Source of the DNA: Hypomesus transpacificus
Taxonomy: Eukaryota; Chordata; Actinopteri; Osmeriformes; Osmeridae
DNA: 64,000 nt
Reading direction: 5' to 3'
Assembly (NCBI RefSeq): GCF_021917145.1
Contig: NC_061071.1
Coordinates: forward strand, 770,460 to 834,459
Of the stretch, positions 1 to 11,500 are shown piece by piece. The notes beneath the pieces are model-generated. The model searched no databases. It saw only the letters and a list, made by a program, of their open reading frames with translations, and was not told the DNA's origin. How positions within the stretch are numbered: position 1 is the stretch's first letter; the number at the start of each line of letters is the position of its first letter. Both the position numbers and the translations under genes were made by a program.

Positions 1-77
1 AAATTGAACTATTTGCAGATGGTAACTATCCAAGATAAGTATAGATTTAAAATGACTTTACTATCTTTTATTTACAG

Positions 78-1461
78 TGCTAACGGCAAAGACCCTGATT
101 GGTATTTCAATCTTCGTTTTATTAATCACTGCAATCATTGTGCTCGTTTTCATGCACAAATGTAAATCAGGTGAGGACCATTTGGATTTGTATCTTCATG
201 TTTCATGTTCAAGTTGTCACTGGGAACCTTTTAATTGAAGTATAAAAGACTAGGTCTGCATATGGTTCTCTTTGATATATATATATATATATATGTATTA
301 TGTTCCTAATGAAGACAGATAGTTAATGTTTTTGTTTTTTGTAACTTGGCATGTTCAAATGTTTGAATCTGAATGGTGTATTTCTGTATTTCCCAGGAGT
401 TTGGTTTTATGAGACAGGTACGGTGATACTATCTCTTTCTTTTGTCATGTTTTCTTTTCCTCTGATTACAAACATCTAACTCCCTAAGTACTCATTTAGG
501 AGCAAATCTAACTCTCTTGTTTGACTGTTCCTTAGAATCCATGCCTTGGGAAACAGGTAAGAGTCGATCGATTCTTTAATTGACCGTGCTTGGAAGTCTT
601 AGGGTCTTTTAAAATGGTCTTATATAATACAAGCCTTAAGAGGTACAACCCGTGAGTCTGCTCCATTTCTAGACCACACTGACCCCATGTCTGTCTAATT
701 ATGCATCTCTTGACCCTTCTAGGCTTTTGGAGAAAACAGGGAAACTCTGGTAAGTGTTTTACAAAATGTGATATGCATCACCCATCATTTAACCTAATAT
801 GAGTCACTGTATAGAATGTGCTGGTGCAGGTGACCAAGAGTCCCCGGAGATTAACCAATCAGAGAACGACGTCCAAGCTGGAGCTGCTGAGGATGCAGTA
901 ACAAAGGTGCCAAAAGAAGGTGAGCTTCAATATACAAATGTAGGACTACTACAAATGTTGACACCATAAGCATTTGGTGAGACTCCTATTTTAACTTATG
1001 AAAGTAATTTGGAATATGGTAAAAAAAGGTGCATACTCGGCAGTACCTCCAAAGACATCGGAATGAGATAGGTTATATATTTTGTCAGTAAACCCATGAT
1101 TTGCTTGTCTGTGTGAAGAGGGAAAAGCTTACCTTTAAATCGTGTTGTGTATGTTTTTATTCAGAAGACAAACTGATGACTTCGAGCAGAGCTGAAGAAG
1201 ATGCTAGTTTGAATGGTATGTTTGACCACAGTTGGTGTTGTTGAATTAGTCACAGCATTACTAATGACAACATGATTGTTGGTTGATTCAGGCCACCACT
1301 AGATTTATTACCTAGGACTGTATACCATTATAATTTAGAATCATAATTTTTTACCTTGTATTATCTAGCTCTTGCAGAAATGTAATATTCTAAAACAATT
1401 ATTTTATAATGGACTTTGTTTGTGTTTATCTGTTTTAGAGAATGGAACATCGGTTACTTAG
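78..1461 (+). CDS. 3' end of a single-pass membrane receptor (butyrophilin/MOG-like exon style), partial
   Basis: Seven coding exons are read at 78-170, 397-417, 536-556, 723-749, 830-919, 1165-1215 and 1439-1461 (stop TAG). Each is bounded by AG and GT, and all internal junctions are phase 1, so the frame stays open throughout. The first exon encodes a hydrophobic segment (LIGISIFVLLITAIIVLVF) followed by the basic stop-transfer HKCK. The rest is a cytoplasmic tail of about 75 residues rich in Glu, Asp and Ser, ending NGTSVT. The extracellular part lies off the left edge. Two successive 21-bp exons encode heptads (GVWFYET, ESMPWET). Short heptad exons after the membrane segment are known from butyrophilin and MOG-type genes, so an Ig-superfamily receptor is a reasonable inference. 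No ectodomain is present to test it, and MHC class I-like or other Ig receptors with symmetric exons remain possible. The tail has no clear ITAM or ITIM. Confidence 0.6.
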
Positions 1462-2095
1462 GAACCATCATGATGGATCATGATGAATGATGGCACAGAG
1501 GATCACTGTCACCGATCTCATCCAGTGACTCTGTACTATTGGTGAATGAAGAACAGCCATGCTGACCCAATGTCTGAACTATGCCTGAATGAAACTACAC
1601 CTGAATATCCCTGCTTGTACAGTATTTGCGTATGTATGTGTGTAGAGTTTTTACGCGTTTTACTGTATACTACGCGTTTTACTGTATACTACTCGTTTTA
1701 CCGTATACTACGCGTTGTACGGGTATTATACCGTGAATGGGTTACACAAAGTATGGGTCACACACAACTTATGCTGTTGTAAAACAGTTGAGTTATTTCA
1801 AAAGAGTTCGAAATGACTCGAGCACTGTTGTCTTAAAATGTTCTGTTCATTTTATGGAATGACTCGTCTCTTGTTTTTGTAGTGCTTATGGGACAAACTG
1901 GGAGGTTTAAAATGTGAGCCTTTAAACCATTTGAGTAGAATGAACATTGAAAACTCGTTTTTTAATCGCATATCTTCCAACATTTGAATGTAAACAACCT
2001 TTATTTATTAACCCTGTGTGTATGTCTCTTTCAATAAATCCACTCTGTTGTTTTGTGTAAGAGTTTTGATATGTTTAAAATAAAATAAAGAATGT
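1462..2095 (+). other. 3' UTR of the membrane receptor gene
   Basis: Sequence after the TAG stop carries no further credible coding exon. It is AT-rich and contains overlapping AATAAA signals at 2079-2084 and 2084-2089, with another AATAAA near 2033. A 19-bp tandem repeat sits inside it (listed separately). Confidence 0.55.
1652..1720. repeat. 19-bp tandem repeat, about 3.6 copies, in a 3' UTR
   Basis: Unit tacgcgttttactgtatac is repeated at 1652-1670 and 1671-1689 exactly. A copy with two substitutions follows at 1690-1708, then a partial fourth copy. Its CpG-containing cgcg core stands out from the AT-rich surroundings. Confidence 0.85.
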
Positions 2096-2367
2096 ATAGC
2101 CATTAAACAGTGCAGTGCTCATTGCAGACCTACAAAGATCTCAGGTAATTTCTGAATTGAATTTGTAAATTGCATACAGTCCAGACAGGAAGTTTGGTCT
2201 GTTACTTGACTTCCCATGTGAGCCCACTCATGCCATCTACTGGACATAGAGAGCACTGCTGTTCAGGTCAGCTACCAACACAAACTGTTATATTTCAGGC
2301 TTTGACTCCTACCATACTTAAGTTTCACACCCTGTGCTAAATTGTGGGACAAACCAATATTTGTATT

Positions 2368-2373
2368 TTTATT
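2368..2373 (-). terminator. pjvk: Candidate poly(A) signal of pjvk
   Basis: TTTATT on the + strand reads AATAAA on the pjvk strand, about 265 bp after the pjvk stop codon. It would place the 3' end of pjvk within roughly 280 bp of the 3' end of the convergent receptor gene. Inferred only from the motif. Confidence 0.4.
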
Positions 2374-2636
2374 TAAAATCCAATACACAACATAATTCAA
2401 CCGATTTCATATCACAAAGATGTAACAAATTCCCCAAATCCGCCTCCAAAAGACAGTCTAAAGCCGGCAGAAATAAGCTTGTGATGCTAAACACAAGTGT
2501 TCAGTCAATCTGACAGGATCCCAAGGGGCTTTGGTCCCTCAACCACCGGCAGATGTCCTTCATCTCTGCCGCAGGGTGGATGAAGGACAGAGACTAGAGG
2601 GCTTAGGGACTAACAGAAGGATCTTGCCAGACCTTT

Positions 2637-3356
2637 TCACCTCAGCGTTTTGTGCCAGAGGTCAAAGCAGGGCACCACGTGGAGCCGGACGTACTTCTGC
2701 CCGCCGGTGGAGCACTCCAGACAGCCGTAGACCGTCTCCCTCCGCTGGTGTCCCATGCCGCAGAGAGAGCAGGGACCTTTCGGGATGTTATGGTTGAGGA
2801 GGTTGACACGGGTGTGCGAGCTCTCCCTCAGGTAGGTGGTAGAGAGGTCTGTCATGCTGGCTGCTTTCTCATAGTAGTCAGTCACCACGTCATCCATGTA
2901 GGTGTCTGATTGGGTGAGCTCCTCGAATGTCCGGTCATCTGAAAAAAGAGTAAAAAGACAGCAAAAGAGGGGGTTATGGGGATTAGAATTGGAGAAATCT
3001 CAGTTTAAACTGAGTGTGCAGATTTGAACCTTATACTTTTCCAAATTCTCTTTCGACCCATACTGTGTGCAGTAAATGAGAAGTCAGTTTCTCAACAAAG
3101 CTTCGTCAGATATTTTTGATTAGTCGTAGTTCTGCTATTGAAATGCGAGGTGGAGCCAGGAAGTTGGATGTGTCCAACCTGCTCTGAAGGGGTTGCCGTA
3201 GACAATTCCGGATAAGAACCTTCGTAGGCGTCCCATAGAGAAGCGACCAATGAAGCCTCCCAGCTGTTCTCTGATCTGCTCCTTTTCAAATCCACCCATT
3301 GAATCCGGGGCCACACATATGTCTGTAAACGTAGTGTAGAAGGCATGTGTGTGTAA

Positions 3357-3391
<35 letters not shown>

Positions 3392-4576
3392 GTGAGTTTT
3401 TTGACACAGTGTGATTGTATGAACATAACCCTTAATGTGTAACTTACCTAGTCGACCATCGATCCGAACATAAAGCTCAAATATGCTGAATGCTATGGTG
3501 GTGTGAGCTGGAATAACTATGGCCTTGTCCCGCCCTTTGGGGTTCCGACCATCGTCGATCTGAAACTGTTGTACAGCAGTAGGTGAGACAGCAGGTGATC
3601 AACCGTTCAACGCTTAACTTAACCCTGACTAACACACATCTCAGGTGTCAGTGTGTGTGTGTAAGTGTGTGTAAGTGTGTGTTTACCCTCATAGTAGTCC
3701 CTCGCATGCCTGCATGGACGGTGAGAGAACACTGGCGTGTGGTGCGTATACTTTCCATGACAACACAGAGAACACTCCGCCCACTTTCCTTAGACTGACG
3801 AACGAGGCAATGATCCAGATCCACCTTCCTGAGGATGGTGGGATGGAGAAAAAGCCAGAACGCAAAAGTCAGAAACAGTATATGCATATCATTATTAATG
3901 AGTAGGCCCATGTGTAAACAGTACCTCTTGTCTACACAAATGCCTTTTGGCAATGACTTCCAACTGGATCAACACTTGAATGAAACAGAGTTTTCCGGTC
4001 TGGTGTGTACCTGGAGGTGAGTTCCCTGAGTAAAGTTGGCACCTCCACTTCATGCTTGGTGACAATCCCAAAGGAGGCTTTGACTGCCACAGAGTCCGAG
4101 CCACTGATGTTGAATCCCACATCATTCATAAGGTGGTTTCCAAGTCTGCCGTTTAGGGATACGTCTGACTTGTCCTCATAGTTGAGGAGTTGGTAGGATG
4201 ACACACCTATATGGTTACACAGATTAGGACAACCAGTCAAATACAGTATACACAATACAGCATTTGTTGCCCTTATCAATCTTACATTAAGTTATAATTG
4301 ACTACATGCAATCATTTTGTCTCACTTTAGATTAAATGAAATTCCCTTCATGCAATGTTATGTACCTGCTGTGATCTCCTTCTCACCCACCAGGATGTCT
4401 TTTAGTGAGAATGGGGTTGAGGCATATTTCGTTTTCTTCCAAAAATGCCTCTTCCTCTTCCTTGTGACCAGGCTAAGGGGCTGGTAGCGGTCAGCCTCGC
4501 TCAAGCTGGGCACGGGGATCAGACGCCCTGTGTCCCCGACCTGCTTCACAAAGTTCTTTGTTGCCGCTGCAAACAT
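2637..4576 (-). CDS. pjvk: Pejvakin (gasdermin family, DFNB59 orthologue)
   Basis: Six coding exons in transcript order: 4576-4366, 4206-4011, 3828-3687, 3565-3448, 3322-3179 and 2938-2637, summing to 1113 bp (370 residues plus TGA). The start matches the conserved MFAAATK opening of pejvakin; an upstream in-frame ATG at 4627 is ignored because homology begins at 4576. Recognisable family blocks include [54 protein letters not shown] and, near the C-terminus, [18 protein letters not shown] with a second Cys pair (YGCLEC) forming the probable zinc-binding module. Pejvakin is needed for hearing in mammals; it acts in hair cells and auditory neurons and is linked to peroxisome turnover. Human pejvakin has 352 residues; the extra length here falls around residues 222-290 (see findings). 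The upstream 5' UTR exons are not identified. Confidence 0.95.
3361..3388. repeat. (GA)n microsatellite in a pjvk intron
   Basis: An uninterrupted GA dinucleotide run lies in the intron between pjvk coding exons 4 and 5, just before the branch/acceptor region of exon 5, where it reads CT on the gene strand. Confidence 0.95.
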
Positions 4577-5940
4577 TCTAGTATCCGCAAAAAGGTTCTC
4601 ACTGCTAGGAAAGCATGACAAGCTCAAATACTTTGGCTTGTTGTTAAGTATTTGGTGTTGAATTTGGTATAGTTGAGTTTGCAGCTATAAGGCCCATGTT
4701 TTCTTTCCTTTGGTGGACTCATACTGAGTACGAGACAGGTGTCCTCCCTGCAGGACCGGTGTGGTTTGTGGATTGAAGCTCTTGAATAATAGAAAGACAC
4801 TGTAAGGGGATATGGGACAAGCTGTTATGTGAACTTGATAGTCACCCACTGCCCTGGTTCTTCCTGTCAGGTGACCAATGTGCTCATTGATGCTTGCGGT
4901 CCAAGTCATAGTGTCCCTCTGCTTTGTTCGGATAGAGACTGATGTTGACAGAAAGGATGGCCCACGACCCAATACACAGTGCCTACCAGGCAGGCTGAAG
5001 GTCATAGGAGAGATTAACAGTATACTGTATATTCAAGGCTGCACCACTGTATGTTGAGTGTGTTCTATGTCCCTTGGAAATCTCAGGACCCCACTTCAGA
5101 TAATATCGAGGCAGAATATATTGGATCAAGTTTACAAATTAGAAATCCATGTGTTGTGTACAGTCTGTTAACATCTGTTCTTTGTGTCATGAAGACACAA
5201 AGCCAGGTTGTATTTTTAGAGTCATGGGGGGGGGGGGGGGGGGGGGGTTCGGTCTGTCTAGTATTTGGAAAGTCCTGGGCTTGGATTATTCCTATTAACT
5301 GAATTATCGGATGAGTATCGGATTATAAACAAGAGGACTGAATTCCTTATAACTCCTGAAACTTAAATGCCATCTTTTAAGGTCTTTCAAGGTTTGCTAA
5401 TATAACATTTGACATATTTTTACAAGTTGAAAGAGTTGCAAACCTGGATTGTAAAAAAGTACTTTCCTGCCTAGTCCACACATTTGTGGACAAGAAAACA
5501 CTAAATACAGAATAGGCTATAATCTTGTTCTGTCCATGCAATTCCGCTCTTTAATTACTGTTTTAACTGAATTGCAGTAAAAACTGTGGGAAGTTGGCAA
5601 ATGGTTTTTCCACAATAGTTTTTTTGTTACATTGGGCAGTCTCTTCACGTACAGTAAATAACCAGATAAGCATTATAAAGATAAGATAAAACTATGCTAA
5701 AATGCAATTGCATAATGTTTACCATTAGCACAAATGGAAAAAAGATAACACATGCCTCAACTCTAAATCTTCTTAAACAAATTCAAATATGATTCATCAA
5801 ACCAATATCAGTGAAGACGATCAGATATAAATTCAAAACACATTTGTGTCGCATACAGTTCTTTTTTACTCAGTACAGCACTAGCTTTTTTGAACATATT
5901 TCTAATCCTACAGATGACAGAATTGTGTATGACTGTGTGT
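4577..5940. other. pjvk upstream / intergenic DNA, no gene seen
   Basis: This contains the presumed pjvk 5' flank and 5' UTR. A 106-codon open frame on the - strand at 4685-5005 has no recognisable domain and I do not treat it as a gene. A 22-base poly-G run lies at 5226-5247. The rest is AT-rich with no supported feature. Confidence 0.5.
5226..5247. repeat. Poly(G) run, 22 bases
   Basis: An uninterrupted homopolymer of G. Such runs are prone to length error in assemblies and can form G-quadruplexes. Confidence 0.9.
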
Positions 5941-7575
5941 TCAAATCAAATCAAATCAAATTTATTTGTATAGCCCTTTTTACACGCAAGCATGTCACAG
6001 AGGGCTTCACATGCGCCCATAGAACTGCCCCTCAACCAACCTAAACCCTCAAGGAAGACAAGGAAAAACTCCCAGAAAAACTCCCACCGGGAGAAAAAAT
6101 GGAAGAAACCTTGGGAGGAGCAATTCAGAGAGGGATCCCCTCCTCCAGAGACGGTTGGTAAGAGAGAGGAGCAGAACACAAGCTAAACATAGTCATACAG
6201 TGTCAATGGGTTTTGAAACACCAAAATCCATTGTTCGGCTTTATAGACGTTGGATGGGACCGGGAAACTCGCTGTTGGCCGTCATGGAGACTGGATTCCG
6301 GGTGACGACCTGGTTCAGCGTTGGCAGACCGACGACCAAGCAGGTCCTGACAGCTCAAACCCCCCACACCACAGGGAATGTGTGGGGGGGGGACAGAGAG
6401 GAGAGCAGGGATTAGAGAATGCCAGGAGCAGCTAACAGTTACAGTCAAAATAGAATGAGATCCCCACCGGTCAAGTGTGGACTAGTGCAGCAATTTAACA
6501 GAGCAAAAAGGGTATTTGATGCAGCCCCACACACCAAAACAACGACAGCCCCCCTCAGTTGGAACATGAAATCTGTTCCAGGGGAAAGAACTCTAAAGTA
6601 GGTTATACTTATACGAATAAGGATGAAAACAGCCAGTCCCCCGTTGTCTCCAACTAGTAATAAAAACTATAACAGTAACAATATACAGCAACGGAACTAT
6701 AATAATAATAATACTAACAATATACAGTAACAGGTTTACTTTATTTGTAACATCTAGCTGGGCAATGTGAACATAAGCTATAATTAAAATTTAAAAGTTA
6801 CATGTGATACACACATAGGCAAGCACACATCCCAGGTTTACATAGAAAGTACACACATACTTCCCTTTAACAATCATAGAATTGACTAAACAAGAACGTT
6901 TTTAATCTAGTTTTAAATGTCGAGACAGTATCAGCTTCCTTAATTGAGATGGGTAATTTGTTCCAAAGAAGAGGTGCTCTATATGAGAACGCCCTACCTC
7001 CAGCAGTTTTTTTCTTAACTTTGGGTATTACCAGATAGCCGGCATTTTGAGATCTTAGAGACCTTGCGGGGCAATAGGGTGCAAGGAGACCGGAGAGGTA
7101 CAGTGGTGCCAATCCATGCAGAGATTTGTAAGTTAGAAGTAGAACTTTGAAATCAGCTCTGGCTTGGATAGGGAGCCAGTGTAAAGAGATAAGAGTCGAT
7201 GTTATATGATCAAACTTTCTAGTTTTAGTCAATAGTCTAGCAGCAGCATTTTGCACCCGCTGTAAGTTTTTTAGGTAGGTAATTGGGAGGCCAGAGAACA
7301 ACACATTGCAGTAGTCCAATCGGGACGTAACAAAAGCATGTATTAGTTTTTCAGCATCATCCTTTGAGAGGAATTTTCGTATTTTGGCAATATTACGTAG
7401 ATGGAAAAATGCTGTTCTGGTGATTTGCTTAATATGGTACTCAAATGAAAGGTCTGGGTCCATTGTGACTCCCAGATTTTTTACCAGCTGGCTTTGAGAT
7501 ACTTTGACGCCGTCTAAGTCTAAGGTTAGATGGGATAAATTATTTCGGTGTTTTTTCGGACCAAGTGTTTAGAGG
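5941..7575 (-). mobile_element. 5'-truncated CR1/L2-clade LINE (reverse transcriptase C-terminal remnant plus 3' UTR)
   Basis: An open frame at 6867-7463 on the - strand encodes 198 residues of the C-terminal part of a non-LTR reverse transcriptase/ORF2. Diagnostic blocks are FVTSRLDYCNVLFSGLP, LQRVQNAAARLLT, HWLPIQARADFKVLLLTYK and LHGLAPLYLSGLL. The frame stays open upstream of the first Met to about 7560, then hits a stop near 7570, which marks the 5' truncation. Downstream lies a 3' UTR of roughly 900 bp containing a segment common in fish LINEs (the 'ggaaaaactcccagaaaaac' stretch near 6061). The element ends in a TCAAA-type short tandem array at 5943-5965, as CR1/L2 elements do. The reading frame is intact but lacks the endonuclease and the RT catalytic core, so the copy cannot move by itself. 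Confidence 0.85.
6867..7463 (-). pseudogene. LINE ORF2 C-terminal fragment
   Basis: This is the open part of the truncated LINE: 198 codons ending FLFSQFYDC then stop. It has the thumb/C-terminal block of CR1/L2 reverse transcriptase but not the YxDD active site, which would lie upstream of the truncation. Not a host gene. Confidence 0.8.
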
Positions 7576-8228
7576 GGGCTTTGCATTTCAAACTGACCCG
7601 ATGGTCCCAGTTTCCCTTGACGGTAAATCATCTAACTGGTCTTTTAACGCCTCTAAAACAGGCCACACAACTCTGATAACCTCACAGCTGCTCTCTGTGT
7701 TCAACACCAGAATCACAGGTGGACCAGCAGACAGTGATGGAGGAGATGGTAGTGTCACGGTCATCTTCTGTCTTTTACTTGCAGGGTTTTGTGCTTTCTT
7801 CGAAAGGAAGGAAGAAAGCTCTGGTGTTGTCAGTCCCACAAACTGGCCCACCAGAGTAAAGCTGGAAAACAAATTAAATGGAGATGCATGTGACCTCAGT
7901 AAACAGTCCAATCCGGAATAGCAATCAGCAAAGACATGCTGAAGATATCGGTAAAATATATGTAAACACTGTATTTCTCCTCTAGTAAAGTAGGAGTTGA
8001 AAAGTATGTTTTCTTTTAATCTTGCTTGAGTAAGGAGTCGTTTTAATGGTTGTATCCACAACGTTTTGTAATGACATACTGTATTTTCTTCCTGAGTCTT
8101 TTTTCATCTTTTTCATCAGTGAGGGCATCCCTCACTTAGGCACAACTGTCTGGAGACCAAAAAAAGATGAAAAAAGCAGGCCAAATGATAGGTTGAGTCA
8201 AAGCATGGAGAGAGGGAGAGTGGGGCAT

Positions 8229-8259
<31 letters not shown>

Positions 8260-8413
8260 TGAGAGCTTGTTTGTTATATCCTATCCAGTTCAGGCAGTCG
8301 TTCTGCCTTCACAGGAATGCTTGGATGTTATTCTGAATGGTATAACTTCTTCATCCTCTTGTCCTGCCCCTCTGCCTCTCTGTGTGGAGAAGGTGTGTGT
8401 TTCCCATACAGAC
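7576..8413. other. Unassigned DNA between the LINE and col5a2, including the col5a2 5' flank
   Basis: Two overlapping open frames occur on opposite strands (7565-7921 +, 118 codons; 7588-8061 -, 157 codons). Neither gives a product I recognise. A (GA)n tract lies at 8229-8256. The last 150 bases before 8414 are presumably the col5a2 promoter and 5' UTR; I see no clear TATA box. Confidence 0.4.
8229..8256. repeat. (GA)n microsatellite upstream of col5a2
   Basis: A GA dinucleotide run about 160 bp before the col5a2 start codon. GA tracts near promoters can bind GAGA-type factors; no functional claim is made. Confidence 0.9.
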
Positions 8414-8504
8414 ATGGACACCTCCGGGCGCTCCAGGATTATTCTATGTGTGGCAATATCCTTGGCCCAAGTGTTTTCAGTGACCACTCAGAATGTCAAG
8501 CTCG
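8414..8504 (+). other. col5a2: col5a2 exon 1: signal peptide
   Basis: Encodes [20 protein letters not shown] and ten more residues, a short basic N-region followed by a hydrophobic core, ending in phase 1 at GGTGAGT. Cleavage is probably shortly after the AQVFS stretch. The following intron is about 2.8 kb, the longest in the gene. Confidence 0.85.
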
Positions 8505-11500
8505 GTGAGTAAATGTAAAAGTCATTACTGTTATCAAAATACTCTATCTCTGAATGAGATGATGTGATGCATGGTGCGGCTGAATTTCGGATTGACTGTA
8601 GGCTGAACTCTCATTCTACAGTACTTGTTGTTGTGGTGTGAAGAGAGAGAGAGAGAGAGTTTAGGTCGGCATAGTTGCTCAGATCACCAATATCAGTGAG
8701 AGCTTTTTTTTAACTTCATGACTGTAATATTTTGCAATCGTTTTGATCATTTGCATCCCTAAATCCTTAAAACACAGCATCCCTAAAACACAGCATCCCT
8801 AAAATACAAAATCTCTGTGTCTTTAATGTGTTTAATGTGATGGTCATTGTTTGCTTGAAAACATATAGGACTGTAAATTAAGTGAAGACAGTTTCTATAT
8901 ACCTAATCCTCTTCTTTTGAGCATACACAATACCACACAATATCTTAGTATAATTCGTAACTTTGTGGGTGCTTCATGCTGTATTTAAATATGACTATAT
9001 GTAATGTATGTGTAGTCTATGTCTAATGTTCAGAGTATTGTACACTCATTTCCCCCATCCACAGCAGATATAGTCCAGCTTCCACACTGCCCTGCCACCC
9101 AACATCGAAACCACAGTGGCCATCATGGTGTCTGACCCTGAATCAAACATCACACCCAAATAGACCCAAACCAAACCATAATTATTGTTGAAGGAAGTCA
9201 AAGGACAACACAGGTGTTGTCCTGGCTGACAAATAAAATGTCAATAGATTAAGCATGTCATTCTTTTTTGGGGCATTTATTTGAATTGATACCTGATTCA
9301 ACATTCCTTGTACAATAGACAGCTAAAAACAAAATATTATAATCTATAATCCCCTTAAATCTGAAATGTCTCAAACAGATAAATTCCTGATAATATTGAT
9401 TGTTTAAAGGAAAACCAATAACAATATCCAAGGTGCGAAGAACTGGCACAGGATTTTTGTCAGTGGATCTGATCTTCAGAACATTCTCACCACAAAGAAG
9501 AATGTAGAAGTCTCAATCAAAAATACACTCAAATCCTGTACTAAAGTCTCAATGTGTGCAGGTCTGGCTGGGATATTTTGGTACAAGGCAGAGGCAGAAT
9601 GAAGGGTTTTTGAAGGCCATGGTTATAATGATGTGGGCTCCTGGTGGGGACAGACTAAAACAGGCCAGTGATTTTGGTCAGACTTCGTGCCAAAGACAAG
9701 ACACACCCAGTGAGATAATGCTGGATATGAGAATATGCTTCATACTATACTCATCTCTTCAAATAACTGTATAAGGATTTCAACATTTCTGCTGCGCAGG
9801 GAAGAATGTGGTTTACTGGTGTGTCACCGGACATGACACATCTTAATTCCATCTTAATACCATCCAACACCTTATAGGGTTTACTGTAACTGAAAAAGCA
9901 ACTCCCATTGAGGGAAGATTTGCTAACATTTCAAAGCTGCAAGCATTGTTTACCCTCTGAAGTGCAATCCATTTTCTTACTTCATTTGGAAGGATGGGTC
10001 ATAAATGAGAGAGACAGCAGCACAGAAATGTTAAGGACCTGTATATTAACCATGGTAGATATCCAGTATATTCTTCATGTTGGAGCTAGTTAAGGCCGAG
10101 CAGCTGAAACTATGGAATCCACGTGGCTTGTTTTATGTCATGGTGAGTTGGAGGTGGAGTAAAATGAAAGAGATAGACAGACAAGAAGGAGTGCACGACA
10201 GACTGGGATGTCATGTTCCTTTCAGTAGTTACAGCAGGTGTGATGTGAAAATGACCCAGGAAAAGTCTATCACGCATGTGACATGAGGTTTGAAACTTCC
10301 AGCCAACCTACAGGATGGATGCTATAAATTGGATTAGATCCCATACCTTTTAAAAACGAGGCAATTGAAAACGAAACAAAAATGATAAGATGTCAGATAA
10401 TACCCAGGAACAAATCATTTACGTCTAACAAAGTCAGGATAATGTACACAGATACGTAACTGATTCAATTATTACACTTTTTGCTCGTTTTTATAGTGTT
10501 AAATAACAGTTATGACACACGTTGAAACGTTTAGATTTTACAGCACTGGGGTTCACTGGGTGTGGCCCTTTTGCTTCTGAACAGAACAGAAAGGCACAGG
10601 CTCTCCAGTAGCCCAACATATAATACAACCTCTGTGGTTTCCCTTGAAATAACTCCTGCTTTTAAAAATGGACTACCCTCTTGGGGAGAGGCTCTCCCAC
10701 ATAATTAGTGCTTAGAGCCTTGCTAAATCTATCATATCAAATGGATTCAGATTTGATCTGAGTTTATGTTGCAGGTGGGGTGTGTGCCCCACACATTATT
10801 TTTCTTAATGTGAAGTCAACAAAGCTAGGTCAGGAGGTTTATAAAGCAGCAGCTGGTTTTAAGTCACATTTGGAGAAATAAGATCAGATCTAAAGATTTC
10901 TGTGCTGGCTGAGCAAAGGGAAAGACTATAATCACTGGTCACATTTTCTTGACCCAAATGTTTTTTTTTAAAGGTTTTTTTCTTGTTAGTTTTTTTTTAC
11001 CAATGTCACAAGAGCTCACACAATGTGACACAACTATTTAAAGTAAAAGAACTTCAAATTATAAAAGCAAAATTAGTGGAACTGAAATCCTTCACTAAGT
11101 AAGACAAGGATATTTTGTCATCACATTAGTTACAAATACTCATACAGGTCATTCTGTGACACGGTTTGTCCTGTATAAGCACCCTCTACTGGGCAATAAG
11201 TGAAAGTACCATCATGCCGTCCCAGTGTACACAACCAAATACCTATGGTTAGGACGTGACTATTGTGACGGGGATACCCATCCTGATGAAAGTTAACGTT
11301 CCTCTGTTGTGTGCTTAACAGGGGACAAAGATAGTTGTACAGAAAATGGCCATGTCTACTCCAACAATGAGATATGGAGCCCAGAGCCCTGTAAGATCTG
11401 TGTGTGTGAGGCCGGGACTGTGGTCTGTGAAGAGGTCCAGTGTGAAGACCTGACAGGCTGTGAGACAACAGTGACACCTGAGGGAGAGTGTTGTCCTGTC

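Noticed and set aside
4685..5005. 106-codon open frame on the - strand upstream of pjvk
   Set aside because: No domain, no splice-consistent link to pjvk exon 1, and biased by its position in probable 5' flank; treated as chance.
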